Virus record (IMG/VR): IMGVR_UViG_3300046320_000191
Span: 1-20,473 of that record
Strand: one strand, 5' to 3'
Length of the DNA stretch: 20,473 nucleotides
From: a virus
Both the position numbers and the translations under genes were made by a program. Below the pieces are notes generated by a model. That model worked only from the letters and a program-made list of their open reading frames with translations, did no database searches and had not been told where the DNA came from. Numbering within the stretch: position 1 is the stretch's first letter; each line of letters opens with the position of its first letter. Below, one piece after another: positions 1 to 7,168 of the stretch.

Positions 1-171
1 CGGGTTGAGAGAGTACGTCACCGCCTTTTTCGCCCCGTCCCACTTGGCTAGTAAAACGCCGGTGGCGACAACGTCGCTTAGGCCGTCTAGGTTAACCTGA
101 AAGTTTATGGAGGCCTGATCGGCCTCGCCGTCGCGTCCAAGAAGTATTTTTTTTAATGCGTCGAAGCTCAT
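1..171 (-). CDS. Start of an unrecognised gene, cut by the window edge
   Basis: An open frame of 57 codons starts with ATG at 171 and runs off the left edge without a stop. The start overlaps the stop of the receiver-domain gene as ATGA, and a GGGAGAG stretch lies a few bases upstream, so start choice is well supported. The visible protein begins MSFDALKKILLGRDGEAD and continues with alternating hydrophobic and polar residues suggesting beta strands. I do not recognise the family. Its tight coupling to the receiver domain gene means the two are made together, which makes this gene a candidate partner or simply the next late gene. Function is unknown. Confidence 0.75.
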   Translation of the reverse strand, partial: MSFDALKKILLGRDGEADQASINFQVNLDGLSDVVATGVLLAKWDGAKKAVTYSLNP

Positions 172-602
172 TTTTTCTCTCCCGTGTACTTGCCGTACAT
201 ATTTAGAGTAGACTTTATCTGGTCGATAATTTCTTTAGACTTGGTAGGCTTGGAAATCATTAAGTCGAACGTCATGTCCGCGTGGCGCTCCTTAACCTCC
301 TGGTCGTATGCCGAAAACAAAACTAGAAGAGCCGGTTTGGTTTTGCCCGCGTCGGCCACCTTTTTTATCATCGCGCGAACGAGCGAGACGCCGTCCATGC
401 CGGGCATCTGGTAGTCAGAAATAATCACGTTAATACTTTTTGAATAATCCGTTTTGTCCAGGCATAGCTGGGGGTCGTTGTACGAGATAAGATTCGCCGT
501 CGGGAAGTGGGCCTTAAAAGCCCTAGCGAGCCCTTCGGTTAAAAGCGCCTCGTCGTCGCAGTGAATAATTGTAACCGCTTCAATGCTACTTATAGTCGCC
601 AT
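168..602 (-). CDS. Stand-alone CheY-like response regulator receiver domain
   Basis: This 144-residue protein is a complete receiver (REC) domain with no output domain. The acidic pair D16-D17 sits in IIHCDDE, the phospho-acceptor is D63 in IISDYQMPGMDG, the conserved Ser/Thr position is S97 in LLVLFSAY, and the conserved lysine is K118 in the SKP motif. All residues needed for Mg2+ binding and aspartyl phosphorylation are therefore present. The ATG start overlaps the previous stop as TAATG and is preceded by AGGAGG. In bacteria such domains receive phosphate from histidine kinases. With no DNA-binding or enzymatic domain, this one could act by protein contact or as a phosphate sink; that is inference. 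No kinase is visible in the window. A REC gene in a phage late operon is unusual. Domain assignment is firm, role unknown. Confidence 0.9.
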   Translation of the reverse strand: MATISSIEAVTIIHCDDEALLTEGLARAFKAHFPTANLISYNDPQLCLDKTDYSKSINVIISDYQMPGMDGVSLVRAMIKKVADAGKTKPALLVLFSAYDQEVKERHADMTFDLMISKPTKSKEIIDQIKSTLNMYGKYTGEKK

Positions 603-961
603 TAGTCCTCCTCGGTTTCGCGTTCGATTTTAACTAAAATTCCTTGAATCATTCCCGAGGACTTCGAGATTTTTTCGGTGAGCACGTCGAGCTTTTGAAA
701 GCAGGTCTGCTGCGACCGCTCAAGCAGCGTTACGCTTTTATTAGCGTCCGCCGTGTCCCTCCTGGTGTGGGAGAACTCGCCCTCCAAGCGGTTTAGCTGC
801 GCTTTCAGCTCGCCCGTCGCCTTCACGGCTTCCTCAAGCTCTTTCTCGAAACGGTGGAACTCCCGCTTGACTAGCGCCCACAGCAAAGCCGCCGCCGCGG
901 CGATTAGGCCGGTGCCGCTCAAAATGGACTCTAACGGTATTTTCGACTCACCTGGTGTCAT
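602..961 (-). CDS. Small membrane protein with long coiled coil, possible lysis-associated
   Basis: The 119-residue product has one hydrophobic segment at about residues 13-31 (a run of Ala and Leu ending LLWALV), followed by KREFHR and a charged helical region at about 32-100 with heptad-like spacing. The positive-inside rule suggests N-terminus out and C-terminus in the cytoplasm, opposite to a classical inner-membrane spanin. The layout of N-terminal membrane helix plus coiled coil recalls the Mu-like DUF2730 family and some holin-like proteins, but I cannot assign it. The ATG at 961 follows AGAGGAG at good spacing. Its stop overlaps the start of the receiver-domain gene by one base, so the two are coupled. 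It lies after the tail fibre, where lysis genes often sit. Confidence 0.75.
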   Translation of the reverse strand: MTPGESKIPLESILSGTGLIAAAAALLWALVKREFHRFEKELEEAVKATGELKAQLNRLEGEFSHTRRDTADANKSVTLLERSQQTCFQKLDVLTEKISKSSGMIQGILVKIERETEED

Positions 962-992
962 AACTAATCTCCTCTGAAAAGGTGTTAACTGC

Positions 993-1295
993 TTACGCTG
1001 GTTGGTCCCCGGAGCCGGCCTCCTCCGCGCCGGCCTCCGCCTTTGGCTGTATAACGGGCGGGGGCGAGTAGGGCTTGACGGGCTGGCCGGGGTCCACCTT
1101 AAAGTCTTTAAAAAGATTTTGAATGCTAGCGACCGTGGCGGCGCTTAGCCCCTCCTTAAATGATAGGGTTAGGGCCTCGGGAGTTGTGCAGGAGAACAGG
1201 TAGTGCTCATACGCCGCGCGAACCTCCCTCTCAAACGCGTATACGTCGATTTTAAAAGGCTTCCACTTCAGCTCAATATCGAATTTTTCTGACAC
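993..1295 (-). CDS. Hypothetical small protein next to the tail fibre gene
   Basis: A 100-residue product starts at GTG 1295, with AGGGGAAG about nine bases upstream overlapping the end of the fibre gene. The first 65 residues look folded, with mixed strands and a helix rich in Tyr, Phe and Glu. The last 30 or so are Pro, Ala, Glu and Gly rich and probably disordered. I do not recognise the family. A gene of this size directly after a tail fibre is often a fibre assembly chaperone, and that is the main guess from position alone. The gap to the next gene is 31 bp and contains only its ribosome binding site. Confidence 0.65.
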   Translation of the reverse strand: MSEKFDIELKWKPFKIDVYAFEREVRAAYEHYLFSCTTPEALTLSFKEGLSAATVASIQNLFKDFKVDPGQPVKPYSPPPVIQPKAEAGAEEAGSGDQPA

Positions 1296-1308
1296 GGTAT
1301 GCTTCCCC

Positions 1309-3240
1309 TTACGTTTTGATAATGTAGTTTACGGCGATATTAGCGGGCCGGGTTTCCGACCCGGTGCGTGGCGCACCGCTAGGGCCATCATTCGCGGGTG
1401 TGCTTGTTGAGCCGCTGAACGCGTGGGAGTGGTCAGCCGAAAATCCGCCGCTATTCTGAGGCGCGGCCCACCCCTGGGTGCCGGCAACAAAAGTCGTCCC
1501 CGGTAGGCCGTAGGCGTTTGTACTCCCCGTGTAGGCGCCGTGGCTAATATAGTGGGAGTGGTTAACGGATTGGCCGCCGGTGTTACCGCCGTAGGTGTGT
1601 ATATGCCCTTGCGCCTGGTCGCTCTGGGAGGCCCCACGCGTGGCCGAGTAGCTAATACTATTTATGCTCTGGGTTCCCGCCCCCCGCAGAAATACGCCCT
1701 GGGTGTTCGGCAGGTTGAATGTGTTCACGCCATCCCCCGCGCCGTGGGTCACGCCGATTACTGCAAAAAGGGCGCTATAGGTGAGCCTAGATACGGCCGA
1801 GCCGTCGGCCATCAGCCACCCCGCCGGGGCGGTGGCCCCTCCGAACGGGGCTATTAGGCCCGTCGGGTTTAGGGCCGCAGCGACCGCCGCCACCAGGTTT
1901 GCCAGGGTGACCGTGTCGCTTGCGATCTGCGCTCCGGTTACGCTAGCGGGAATTAACTTTGTGCCGGGCACCGAGGCGTCCCCAATTTGGGTTCCGGTTA
2001 CGGTGGCCGGGGCTAACTTTGTGCCGGGCACCGAGGCGTCCCCGATTTGGGTTCCGGTTACGCTAGCAGGAATTAACTTTGTACCGGCGATCGAGGAGTC
2101 TGGAACGCGGGTAATTAAAAGCCGTAGGGTCGTGGCTGATAGGGCCGTGCCCACGCCAACCACGCCCAGCGTTGAGCCCGTGGGCTGGGTGGCTGTTATC
2201 CCCCCCGGCGTCGCTGGGTCAAGGTAGTAGGCCGCCCCGGCGGTCAGGCCGGTAAACCCCGCCACGGTCCCCTCCGTAACAACATAGGCGGTGGCCCCGG
2301 TTGAAACCGACGCGGCCGACGTCGCAACGCAGCCCAGCACTTGGCTTCTGAGCGCCTGGTTTGTGGCCCCCGCGTCGGCCGGGTAAACCGCGCCTACCGT
2401 TCTTCCAGACCCGGCAAGGGCCGTGTAAACAAACTGCCTGTTGGTTAGGCCCTGCCCGGCCGGAAGCGAGGCGGACGAAAGGAACCCGGGGCCGTCAAGC
2501 GTTCGCACTTCGGTGTCCCGAAGGTATGCCTGCCCGGACGTTGCACCAATCGCGCAGGCGCCGCCGGAGGCCCTAGCAATAACTATCGTAGCCGGCCCTG
2601 GAACGAGGGCCGAGACGTCGCACGACTGCACCGTAATTGCGGGCGTGCCATAAAATGAAACCTGGGCGGCGCCGGATGCCGTAGCGCCCGCGCTTAGAGT
2701 TACGGTCTGTCCGCTGACCGCGATCACGGTGGCCCCAGCCGGAATACCCGGCCCAAAAACGTACTCTCCTACGTCGATGCCAATCTCGTAATTCATTTTG
2801 ATCTGCGGCGACCCTAGAACGGTTGTGGCCAGGGCCGAGAACGGAATATTCGCCGAGATATAGGCAACGGACGTCTCCCCTAGAACCACGCTTCCCGCCG
2901 CGAACGTATTAGCCGTGTCCAGAATACCGGGCACGCTAAGCCCGCCGGCCGCGCTCCAGCTTAGAGTTCCGGTGGATGCGTTCCAGGACCAGTCCCCACC
3001 GCCTAGTAGCCGAACGGAGGGTAGCAGGGTGAGGAGCGAGGCCTCGCTACTAACTTGCTCATCGAGGTACTGCACCCACTGGTCCGTTAACCACCACATA
3101 TAGTTCATGTGCTGATAGGCCGGGGGCTGCCCGGCCGTCCAACCGCTGGCCTGTAGCGCGGCCGACGGCTGCGCGATCTGCGTCGGTAGGGCGTCTGGGG
3201 TCCACCCCAGGTAGGTGGTCGGCTTTGTATTTAGCGGCAT
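1309..3240 (-). CDS. Tail fibre protein with phage collar domain
   Basis: The 643-residue protein has the layout of a receptor-binding tail fibre. Residues 1-65, with LGWTPDALPTQIAQPS and a Trp-rich stretch ending WVQYLDEQ, resemble the conserved baseplate-attaching N-terminus of many fibres. Residues 145-198 look like a beta module also present in baseplate J. Residues near 390-445 contain a 20-residue repeat with GTKL and VTGTQIGDAS. Residues 461-515 match the phage tail collar domain (GLIAPFGG, GWLMADGS, FNLPNTQGVFLRG). The tip has three HxH motifs (GHIH, NHSH, DHSH); in T4 gp37 such motifs bind iron in a trimeric needle. The ATG at 3240 follows GGAG at eight bases. It is the last large tail gene of the cluster, as expected for a host-recognition protein. 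Confidence 0.87.
   Translation of the reverse strand: MPLNTKPTTYLGWTPDALPTQIAQPSAALQASGWTAGQPPAYQHMNYMWWLTDQWVQYLDEQVSSEASLLTLLPSVRLLGGGDWSWNASTGTLSWSAAGGLSVPGILDTANTFAAGSVVLGETSVAYISANIPFSALATTVLGSPQIKMNYEIGIDVGEYVFGPGIPAGATVIAVSGQTVTLSAGATASGAAQVSFYGTPAITVQSCDVSALVPGPATIVIARASGGACAIGATSGQAYLRDTEVRTLDGPGFLSSASLPAGQGLTNRQFVYTALAGSGRTVGAVYPADAGATNQALRSQVLGCVATSAASVSTGATAYVVTEGTVAGFTGLTAGAAYYLDPATPGGITATQPTGSTLGVVGVGTALSATTLRLLITRVPDSSIAGTKLIPASVTGTQIGDASVPGTKLAPATVTGTQIGDASVPGTKLIPASVTGAQIASDTVTLANLVAAVAAALNPTGLIAPFGGATAPAGWLMADGSAVSRLTYSALFAVIGVTHGAGDGVNTFNLPNTQGVFLRGAGTQSINSISYSATRGASQSDQAQGHIHTYGGNTGGQSVNHSHYISHGAYTGSTNAYGLPGTTFVAGTQGWAAPQNSGGFSADHSHAFSGSTSTPANDGPSGAPRTGSETRPANIAVNYIIKT
1921..2100 (-). 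repeat. Three tandem 60-bp repeats inside the tail fibre gene
   Basis: Three consecutive 60-bp units (1921-1980, 1981-2040, 2041-2100) are nearly identical. Each has a GGGTTCCGGTTACG-like stretch (GCTCCGGTTACG in the first unit), then AACTTTGT, then an ACCGAGGCGTC or related end. They encode the 20-residue fibre repeat with GTKL and VTGTQIG. The unit keeps the reading frame, so copy number could change without breaking the gene. They are coding repeats, not a CRISPR array: units abut without spacers. Confidence 0.95.
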
Positions 3241-3276
3241 ACTGTTTCTCCAAGTCGTTCGTTTAAAATAGAGTAG

Positions 3277-3930
3277 TTATATAAGCGTGGCAAAGCAACC
3301 GCCAACAAACGCATTATTTACGTCACCCAACCCAAAGGGCCAGGGGTCCAGGGCGGTGGGGGTAAACCCCGGGGCCGCCTGCGCCGTCCACGACTGCGGC
3401 CCGGCCATAGCAAAGCTCCCGCCGGCCTTGAACACAGTTACCTCGTCCACGGACACACCCGCGGCCACAGAGTTGGAAAGAATTCCTTTTACCGCCGGGT
3501 ATAGGTTTGGGGAAATAGCCGGGCTTCCCACCCCCAACGAAACCCCCGCCGAGGAGTTCGCGCCCGGGGAGTTCGGCGTTTTAATAAAAAGGCTTGAGGC
3601 CCTAAACAGCGAGGCGATGTTTCCGAACACTCGCGGAATCGTCGAGTCGCTCGTGTTCTGCGTGATCGTTCCGTACAAAAATAAAAGGTACTCGGGGTCT
3701 CCCAGCTCGCCCCGCTTGCGGCCGACGAGTTCCCCCAGGCCGTCAAGCTGCGCCCCGGAGGCGTTTGCAATTTGCCTTCCGGCGTCCAGGGCATAGATGG
3801 CATTCTCTAGCGGTTGAACGCCGGAGAGAAGGCCAGTAAGAAGCGCGGTTACCAGGGGGGCGCCCCGGTACTGGTGTAGAAGCCGCCCCAGGGCGTCCTC
3901 GGTGTGGCTTGTAATCGTGGCTGCTAGCAT
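3277..3930 (-). CDS. Baseplate wedge protein, gp7-like (DUF2612 type)
   Basis: This 217-residue protein has at residues 58-110 a stretch characteristic of the DUF2612 baseplate family: GAQLDGLGELVGRKRG, then DPEYLLFLYGTITQNTSDST and a hydrophobic helix. Members sit next to baseplate J and help form the wedge that carries the fibres. The C-terminal half (about 115-217) is Gly, Ser and Pro rich and probably beta structured. The ATG at 3930 is preceded by AAGGAGG. It starts nine bases after the baseplate J stop and lies just upstream of the tail fibre gene, which fits a role linking wedge and fibre. The family call is from remembered motifs. Confidence 0.78.
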   Translation of the reverse strand: MLAATITSHTEDALGRLLHQYRGAPLVTALLTGLLSGVQPLENAIYALDAGRQIANASGAQLDGLGELVGRKRGELGDPEYLLFLYGTITQNTSDSTIPRVFGNIASLFRASSLFIKTPNSPGANSSAGVSLGVGSPAISPNLYPAVKGILSNSVAAGVSVDEVTVFKAGGSFAMAGPQSWTAQAAPGFTPTALDPWPFGLGDVNNAFVGGCFATLI

Positions 3931-3939
3931 TTTACCTCC

Positions 3940-6036
3940 TTAAACATAGGTTACGCTCGTGTTGAAGGTGGCGAAGTAGGGCACTTGCTCCGGGAGCATT
4001 TGAATATTCGCGTTTGACGTCGGGTTCTGTGACGTTCCAAAGTTGAGCGAGTACGATATTATTCCCGGTATATTGTTAAACGCGCCAATCAGGCCGTTAT
4101 ACCCGAACCCAATCACAAGCCCGCCTATCCCAACGGTCCCTCCTATGGCCACCAGCTCGCTTTGCACGGCTAAAATGCTAGGCGCTTTAAAGACCGACTT
4201 AGGGTTAAACCCGGAGCTAACCACGCCGGGAACCAGGTACAGGTCTGTAATCAGCGTCACGGAAACGTAAATAGGAATCTGTGCGGGGCGGGAGAAGCTA
4301 ATCATAAACTGATTGCCGTAGGTGTCCGCGACTATTCCGCCGTGAAAAAACGAAACCGGGGTGTTTGAAACCGTTGAAAGGGCCGGGAGAGATATCATTA
4401 CGTTAGACCCCGAGGTGCTTAAAACGACGGCTCCGACCTGAACCCCGGTGGCGGCCACGGCAAGCCCGGGAACGATGCCGGTGGTGCTTGACACCGCTAG
4501 CGTTGTGGACCCGGCTGTGGCCGACCCGGTTGTTGACAGAACCGGGGAGCCGTAGCTGTTAATTCCGGCCGGGAGCGCGTTATAAATAGCCTGGGCTATG
4601 GCCGCGCTCGCGCCGCCGGCGGCGATAATCTCGACGCTTTTCGGCGGCCTTCCCCATGCCGTCGTAATGCTTGACCCCGTTGTGTTTGCCGTGACCCCTA
4701 TAGCGTCCTGCGCCTGGCCCCCGTCCGAGCCGTTGAAGTCGACGGTAATACCGGCCGCAATGCTTCCCGTGGCGACCAGGTAGATATACCCGCTGGCCGC
4801 CGCTAGGGCCGATTGAACCTGGCCCGCCGTGGCGTTGTAGGGGATCGGGGTTGTAACGGCCCCGTTTACGACAAGCGAAAAGCTCCCGGAGATAGGCGCC
4901 GGCGAAAAGGTTAGGATCTGTAGAGCGGCGTTCGTAGTATTCTGCACGCCGTAGGTCGATGTAACGCCGAGCACGTTTGCCACCTTAGCGATAATCGAGG
5001 ACAGGGGGCCGTTAGCGGAGGCCGACAGCAGGCCCGACCTTCGCAGCATAGCCGCCGCGTCGGACTCGAGGAGGGCCCCAGGAATTGCGTCTAGCTGATT
5101 TATAACGGATGTCCACCCGGACACCGGCGTTCCGATAACAGTAATGGTTCCCGCCGGAGCGTAGCTTGGGCCGTTCACGACGCAGGTCGCGGTGCCCACG
5201 CCCATAGCCGGGCTTCCCGCGGTTAGACTTGCAACGGAGGTGTTCGTCGCAGTCGTGCCGGCTAGCATAGTATTAGACCCAACGGCTATAAGCGGCTGTG
5301 GCTTTGCCCCCGAGGCGGGGTTCCCCGTGGTTGGGGTGCCCCCTCCGAAGGTAAACGTGATCGACCCGGCCGCCGTTGACCCGGTCACGGTGACGTCGGT
5401 GAACGGGTAAAGGAGGGTTCCGGTGTCCTGCAGGGCGGCCACCGCCGCCTGAACCTGGGCGGCCGTAGCGTTATAAGCAACCGCGGGCGTGGTGGCCGCG
5501 GCGCCGGACGGCGTTGCAAGCGAAAGGGTGAACGAGCCCGTGGTGGGTGCGTTTCCGAAAAAAATAGTCTGCAGGGAGTTCGCCGGGGCCGCGATAGTTA
5601 CCGGGCTATCTAGCTTAAATGAAACCGGGGGGCTCGCGGACGTTTGAATAATACTATCCGCCGGCACCACAGTTCCGGGGATGCCATAGAGAGCGAGGCC
5701 GTAGAGCGTGACGCCGTTCGACTGCGCGAGCGGGGAAGGGTTTGTAACGGTCGGCTGGGGCTGCAAGCGCTTAAGCCCGTTCAGGCTCAAGATATTATCC
5801 ACGCTGGCGCCCTCCGCCCCCGAAGGGTACTGGCTATTATAAACCGCCTCGGCTAGCTGCCATAGTAGCGCCTCGCGCTCGGACTGAACCCCGATCAGCT
5901 GTCCAAAAACAGACGTGGGCGCTAGGTTTATATTTTGTCCAAACGCCGCCTGAAGGCTCGCCTGCATTTCAAGAACAATATCGCTTTGCTGTTTACTAAC
6001 AAAGCCCGCCGAAGTGAGCCCATAACTCGTTGCCAT
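3940..6036 (-). CDS. Baseplate wedge protein J (gp6-like) with three inserted beta modules
   Basis: The 698-residue protein (ATG 6036, with AAGGGG seven bases upstream) is a baseplate J protein, the wedge subunit that rings the hub. Core motifs are EGASVDNILSLNGLKRL at residues 75-91, an LESDAAAMLRRSG helix near 323-335, GRPPKSVEIIAAGG at 462-475 and FSRPAQIPIYV near 581-591. It is clearly longer than simple J proteins. The core appears interrupted three times: about 155-262, about 371-456 (both with YNATAxQVQ and strand-rich flanks) and about 500-565 (GSTTLAVSSTTGI with following strands). The first two look like copies of one module. The frame is open 21 codons further upstream, but that part overlaps the gp25-like gene and has no better ribosome site. 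Insert limits are estimates. Confidence 0.87.
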   Translation of the reverse strand: MATSYGLTSAGFVSKQQSDIVLEMQASLQAAFGQNINLAPTSVFGQLIGVQSEREALLWQLAEAVYNSQYPSGAEGASVDNILSLNGLKRLQPQPTVTNPSPLAQSNGVTLYGLALYGIPGTVVPADSIIQTSASPPVSFKLDSPVTIAAPANSLQTIFFGNAPTTGSFTLSLATPSGAAATTPAVAYNATAAQVQAAVAALQDTGTLLYPFTDVTVTGSTAAGSITFTFGGGTPTTGNPASGAKPQPLIAVGSNTMLAGTTATNTSVASLTAGSPAMGVGTATCVVNGPSYAPAGTITVIGTPVSGWTSVINQLDAIPGALLESDAAAMLRRSGLLSASANGPLSSIIAKVANVLGVTSTYGVQNTTNAALQILTFSPAPISGSFSLVVNGAVTTPIPYNATAGQVQSALAAASGYIYLVATGSIAAGITVDFNGSDGGQAQDAIGVTANTTGSSITTAWGRPPKSVEIIAAGGASAAIAQAIYNALPAGINSYGSPVLSTTGSATAGSTTLAVSSTTGIVPGLAVAATGVQVGAVVLSTSGSNVMISLPALSTVSNTPVSFFHGGIVADTYGNQFMISFSRPAQIPIYVSVTLITDLYLVPGVVSSGFNPKSVFKAPSILAVQSELVAIGGTVGIGGLVIGFGYNGLIGAFNNIPGIISYSLNFGTSQNPTSNANIQMLPEQVPYFATFNTSVTYV

Positions 6037-6047
6037 AACTTTACCCC

Positions 6048-6704
6048 TTAGCTTCCAATGGTTCCTCTGTAGTCGACCACACCGCCTGAGACGGTGCATG
6101 AAAAAATAATCCCCAGCGAGCGCCGTGAAAAGTCGGGGGCAAAGCTATACGCGTCGAGCGTAAGGACCCCCGGCGTGCCTAAAATTGTGGCGATCAGCAT
6201 CGCGTCGATCGACTTCTGGTCCGGGTTTTTAACCAGGATCTGGCCAAACCAATCGATGCCCGCCGAGGTGTCCATAAACCACTCGCCGTAAAACGTGCTT
6301 ATTCGCTGGATAATATCTTGCAGAATAGCGCCGGGGCCTGGGGCGGGCACCTCTAGGTCCACGGTGGACGTTAGAAGGAGGTCACCCGGGGCGGACGAGA
6401 ACTGGGCAAGAGTTAGATTTGACGAGACGGCGGCGCTGACCGGGTACAGAGGGTTGACCGCCCCGATAGCGAGTGAAGACCCGGCCAGGGTCGCGGAGAA
6501 TGGGCTACCCCCCGGGGCGCCTGTTACCGCGGCCCCAAGCGCCGTAAGAATTACCGCGTTTCCGGCGGCTGCGTTCGCCGAGGTCTGGTAGGCGACCCCG
6601 TTTAAAATAAGAGTGAAGGCTTGCACGCCGGTCAGGCCCGCGGCGACGTTTACAATATAAGTGTTTATCGTTGCGTTAGTTGTGTTCAGTCGTAGGTCAC
6701 TCAT
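6048..6704 (-). CDS. gp25-like baseplate wedge / sheath initiator with extra N-terminal module
   Basis: Residues 108-218 of this 218-residue protein match the gp25-like family: ILQDIIQRISTFYGEWFMD with GEWF at 140-143, AGIDWFGQILVKNP, then TPGVLTLDAY and a final strand-rich part. In T4 and simple myophages this protein joins the wedge and nucleates the sheath. Simple family members are roughly 110-150 residues; here the N-terminus carries about 80 additional residues (about 18-98), Ala and Gly rich with alternating strands, similar in style to the inserts in baseplate J. The ATG at 6704 overlaps the previous stop as ATGA. The next gene, baseplate J, starts 11 bp downstream, the usual partner order. 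Confidence 0.85.
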   Translation of the reverse strand: MSDLRLNTTNATINTYIVNVAAGLTGVQAFTLILNGVAYQTSANAAAGNAVILTALGAAVTGAPGGSPFSATLAGSSLAIGAVNPLYPVSAAVSSNLTLAQFSSAPGDLLLTSTVDLEVPAPGPGAILQDIIQRISTFYGEWFMDTSAGIDWFGQILVKNPDQKSIDAMLIATILGTPGVLTLDAYSFAPDFSRRSLGIIFSCTVSGGVVDYRGTIGS

Positions 6705-7168
6705 GGCAGCACCTGCGTGGTTACGGTTATTGTTGGGGCGACGCCGCCCAGGGAGGGGAGCGCGAAGCTCGGGACGGCGGGCATGGACGGCAGGGCCGGG
6801 AAGGTAATAGACGGCAATCCTAGGCTCGGAAGTGGGAGAGCCGGGGTCGGGATTGCCGGGAAGGCTAAGGACGGCCCACGGAGCGATATAGAGGGCTTAG
6901 AGGGCATAGACGGCAGGGCCGGGAAGGAAACGGAGGGCAGGCCCAGGCTTGGGAGCGGGAGGGCCGGGATCGGGATTGCCGGAAGTGCTAACGAAACACC
7001 AAAGCCCGAGAACGTGGGCGCCGAGGGCATAGCCGGAATGGCCGGAAAGCTTAAGGACGGTAGGCCTAGGCTTGGAAGGGGAAGCGCCGGGATCGGGATT
7101 GCGGTTGAGGTTTTAAAGATAACCCTATCCCCCACCTTTCCGGTTGTAGTCGTCAGTAGGCTACTCAC
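6701..7168 (-). CDS. Proline-rich protein of three 41-residue repeats, baseplate cluster
   Basis: The 155-residue product starts at GTG 7168, overlapping the previous stop as GTGA. After a 22-residue leader with GKVGDRVIFKTS, residues 23-63, 64-104 and 105-145 are three 41-residue repeats, each beginning AIPxPALPLPSLGLPS and continuing with FPA(I/L)P(A/S)MP; a ten-residue Thr and Val rich tail follows. About a quarter of the repeat residues are proline, placed at the same positions in each copy. The repeats hold only one Lys and one Arg and no acidic residue. This suggests an extended rod or fibre-like polyproline structure, not a globular enzyme. It sits between spike and gp25-like genes, where other phages may encode spike-tip or plug proteins; a baseplate role is inference. 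I recognise no family. Confidence 0.8.
   Translation of the reverse strand: MSSLLTTTTGKVGDRVIFKTSTAIPIPALPLPSLGLPSLSFPAIPAMPSAPTFSGFGVSLALPAIPIPALPLPSLGLPSVSFPALPSMPSKPSISLRGPSLAFPAIPTPALPLPSLGLPSITFPALPSMPAVPSFALPSLGGVAPTITVTTQVLP
6734..7102 (-). repeat. Three tandem 123-bp repeats encoding the 41-residue proline-rich units
   Basis: The units occupy 6980-7102, 6857-6979 and 6734-6856 (first to last in reading direction). The first half of each unit is best conserved, with the plus-strand string GGGATTGC followed by the reverse complement of the PALPLPSLGLPS codons. The second half has diverged, so the duplications are not very recent. The spacing is exactly 41 codons in both steps. Confidence 0.9.

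Noticed and set aside
602-961. Membrane coiled-coil protein as a classical inner-membrane spanin
   Set aside because: Charge distribution predicts the coiled coil in the cytoplasm and no outer-membrane lipoprotein gene is nested or adjacent in the visible sequence.
1921-2100. 60-bp repeats as a CRISPR array
   Set aside because: Units abut without variable spacers and code for an in-frame fibre repeat.
3287-3796. Plus-strand open frame of 169 codons
   Set aside because: It lies opposite the gp7-like gene, has biased composition and no ribosome site.
6037-6099. N-terminal extension of baseplate J
   Set aside because: The extra 21 residues are Arg rich and overlap the gp25-like gene; ATG 6036 has AAGGGG at good spacing.
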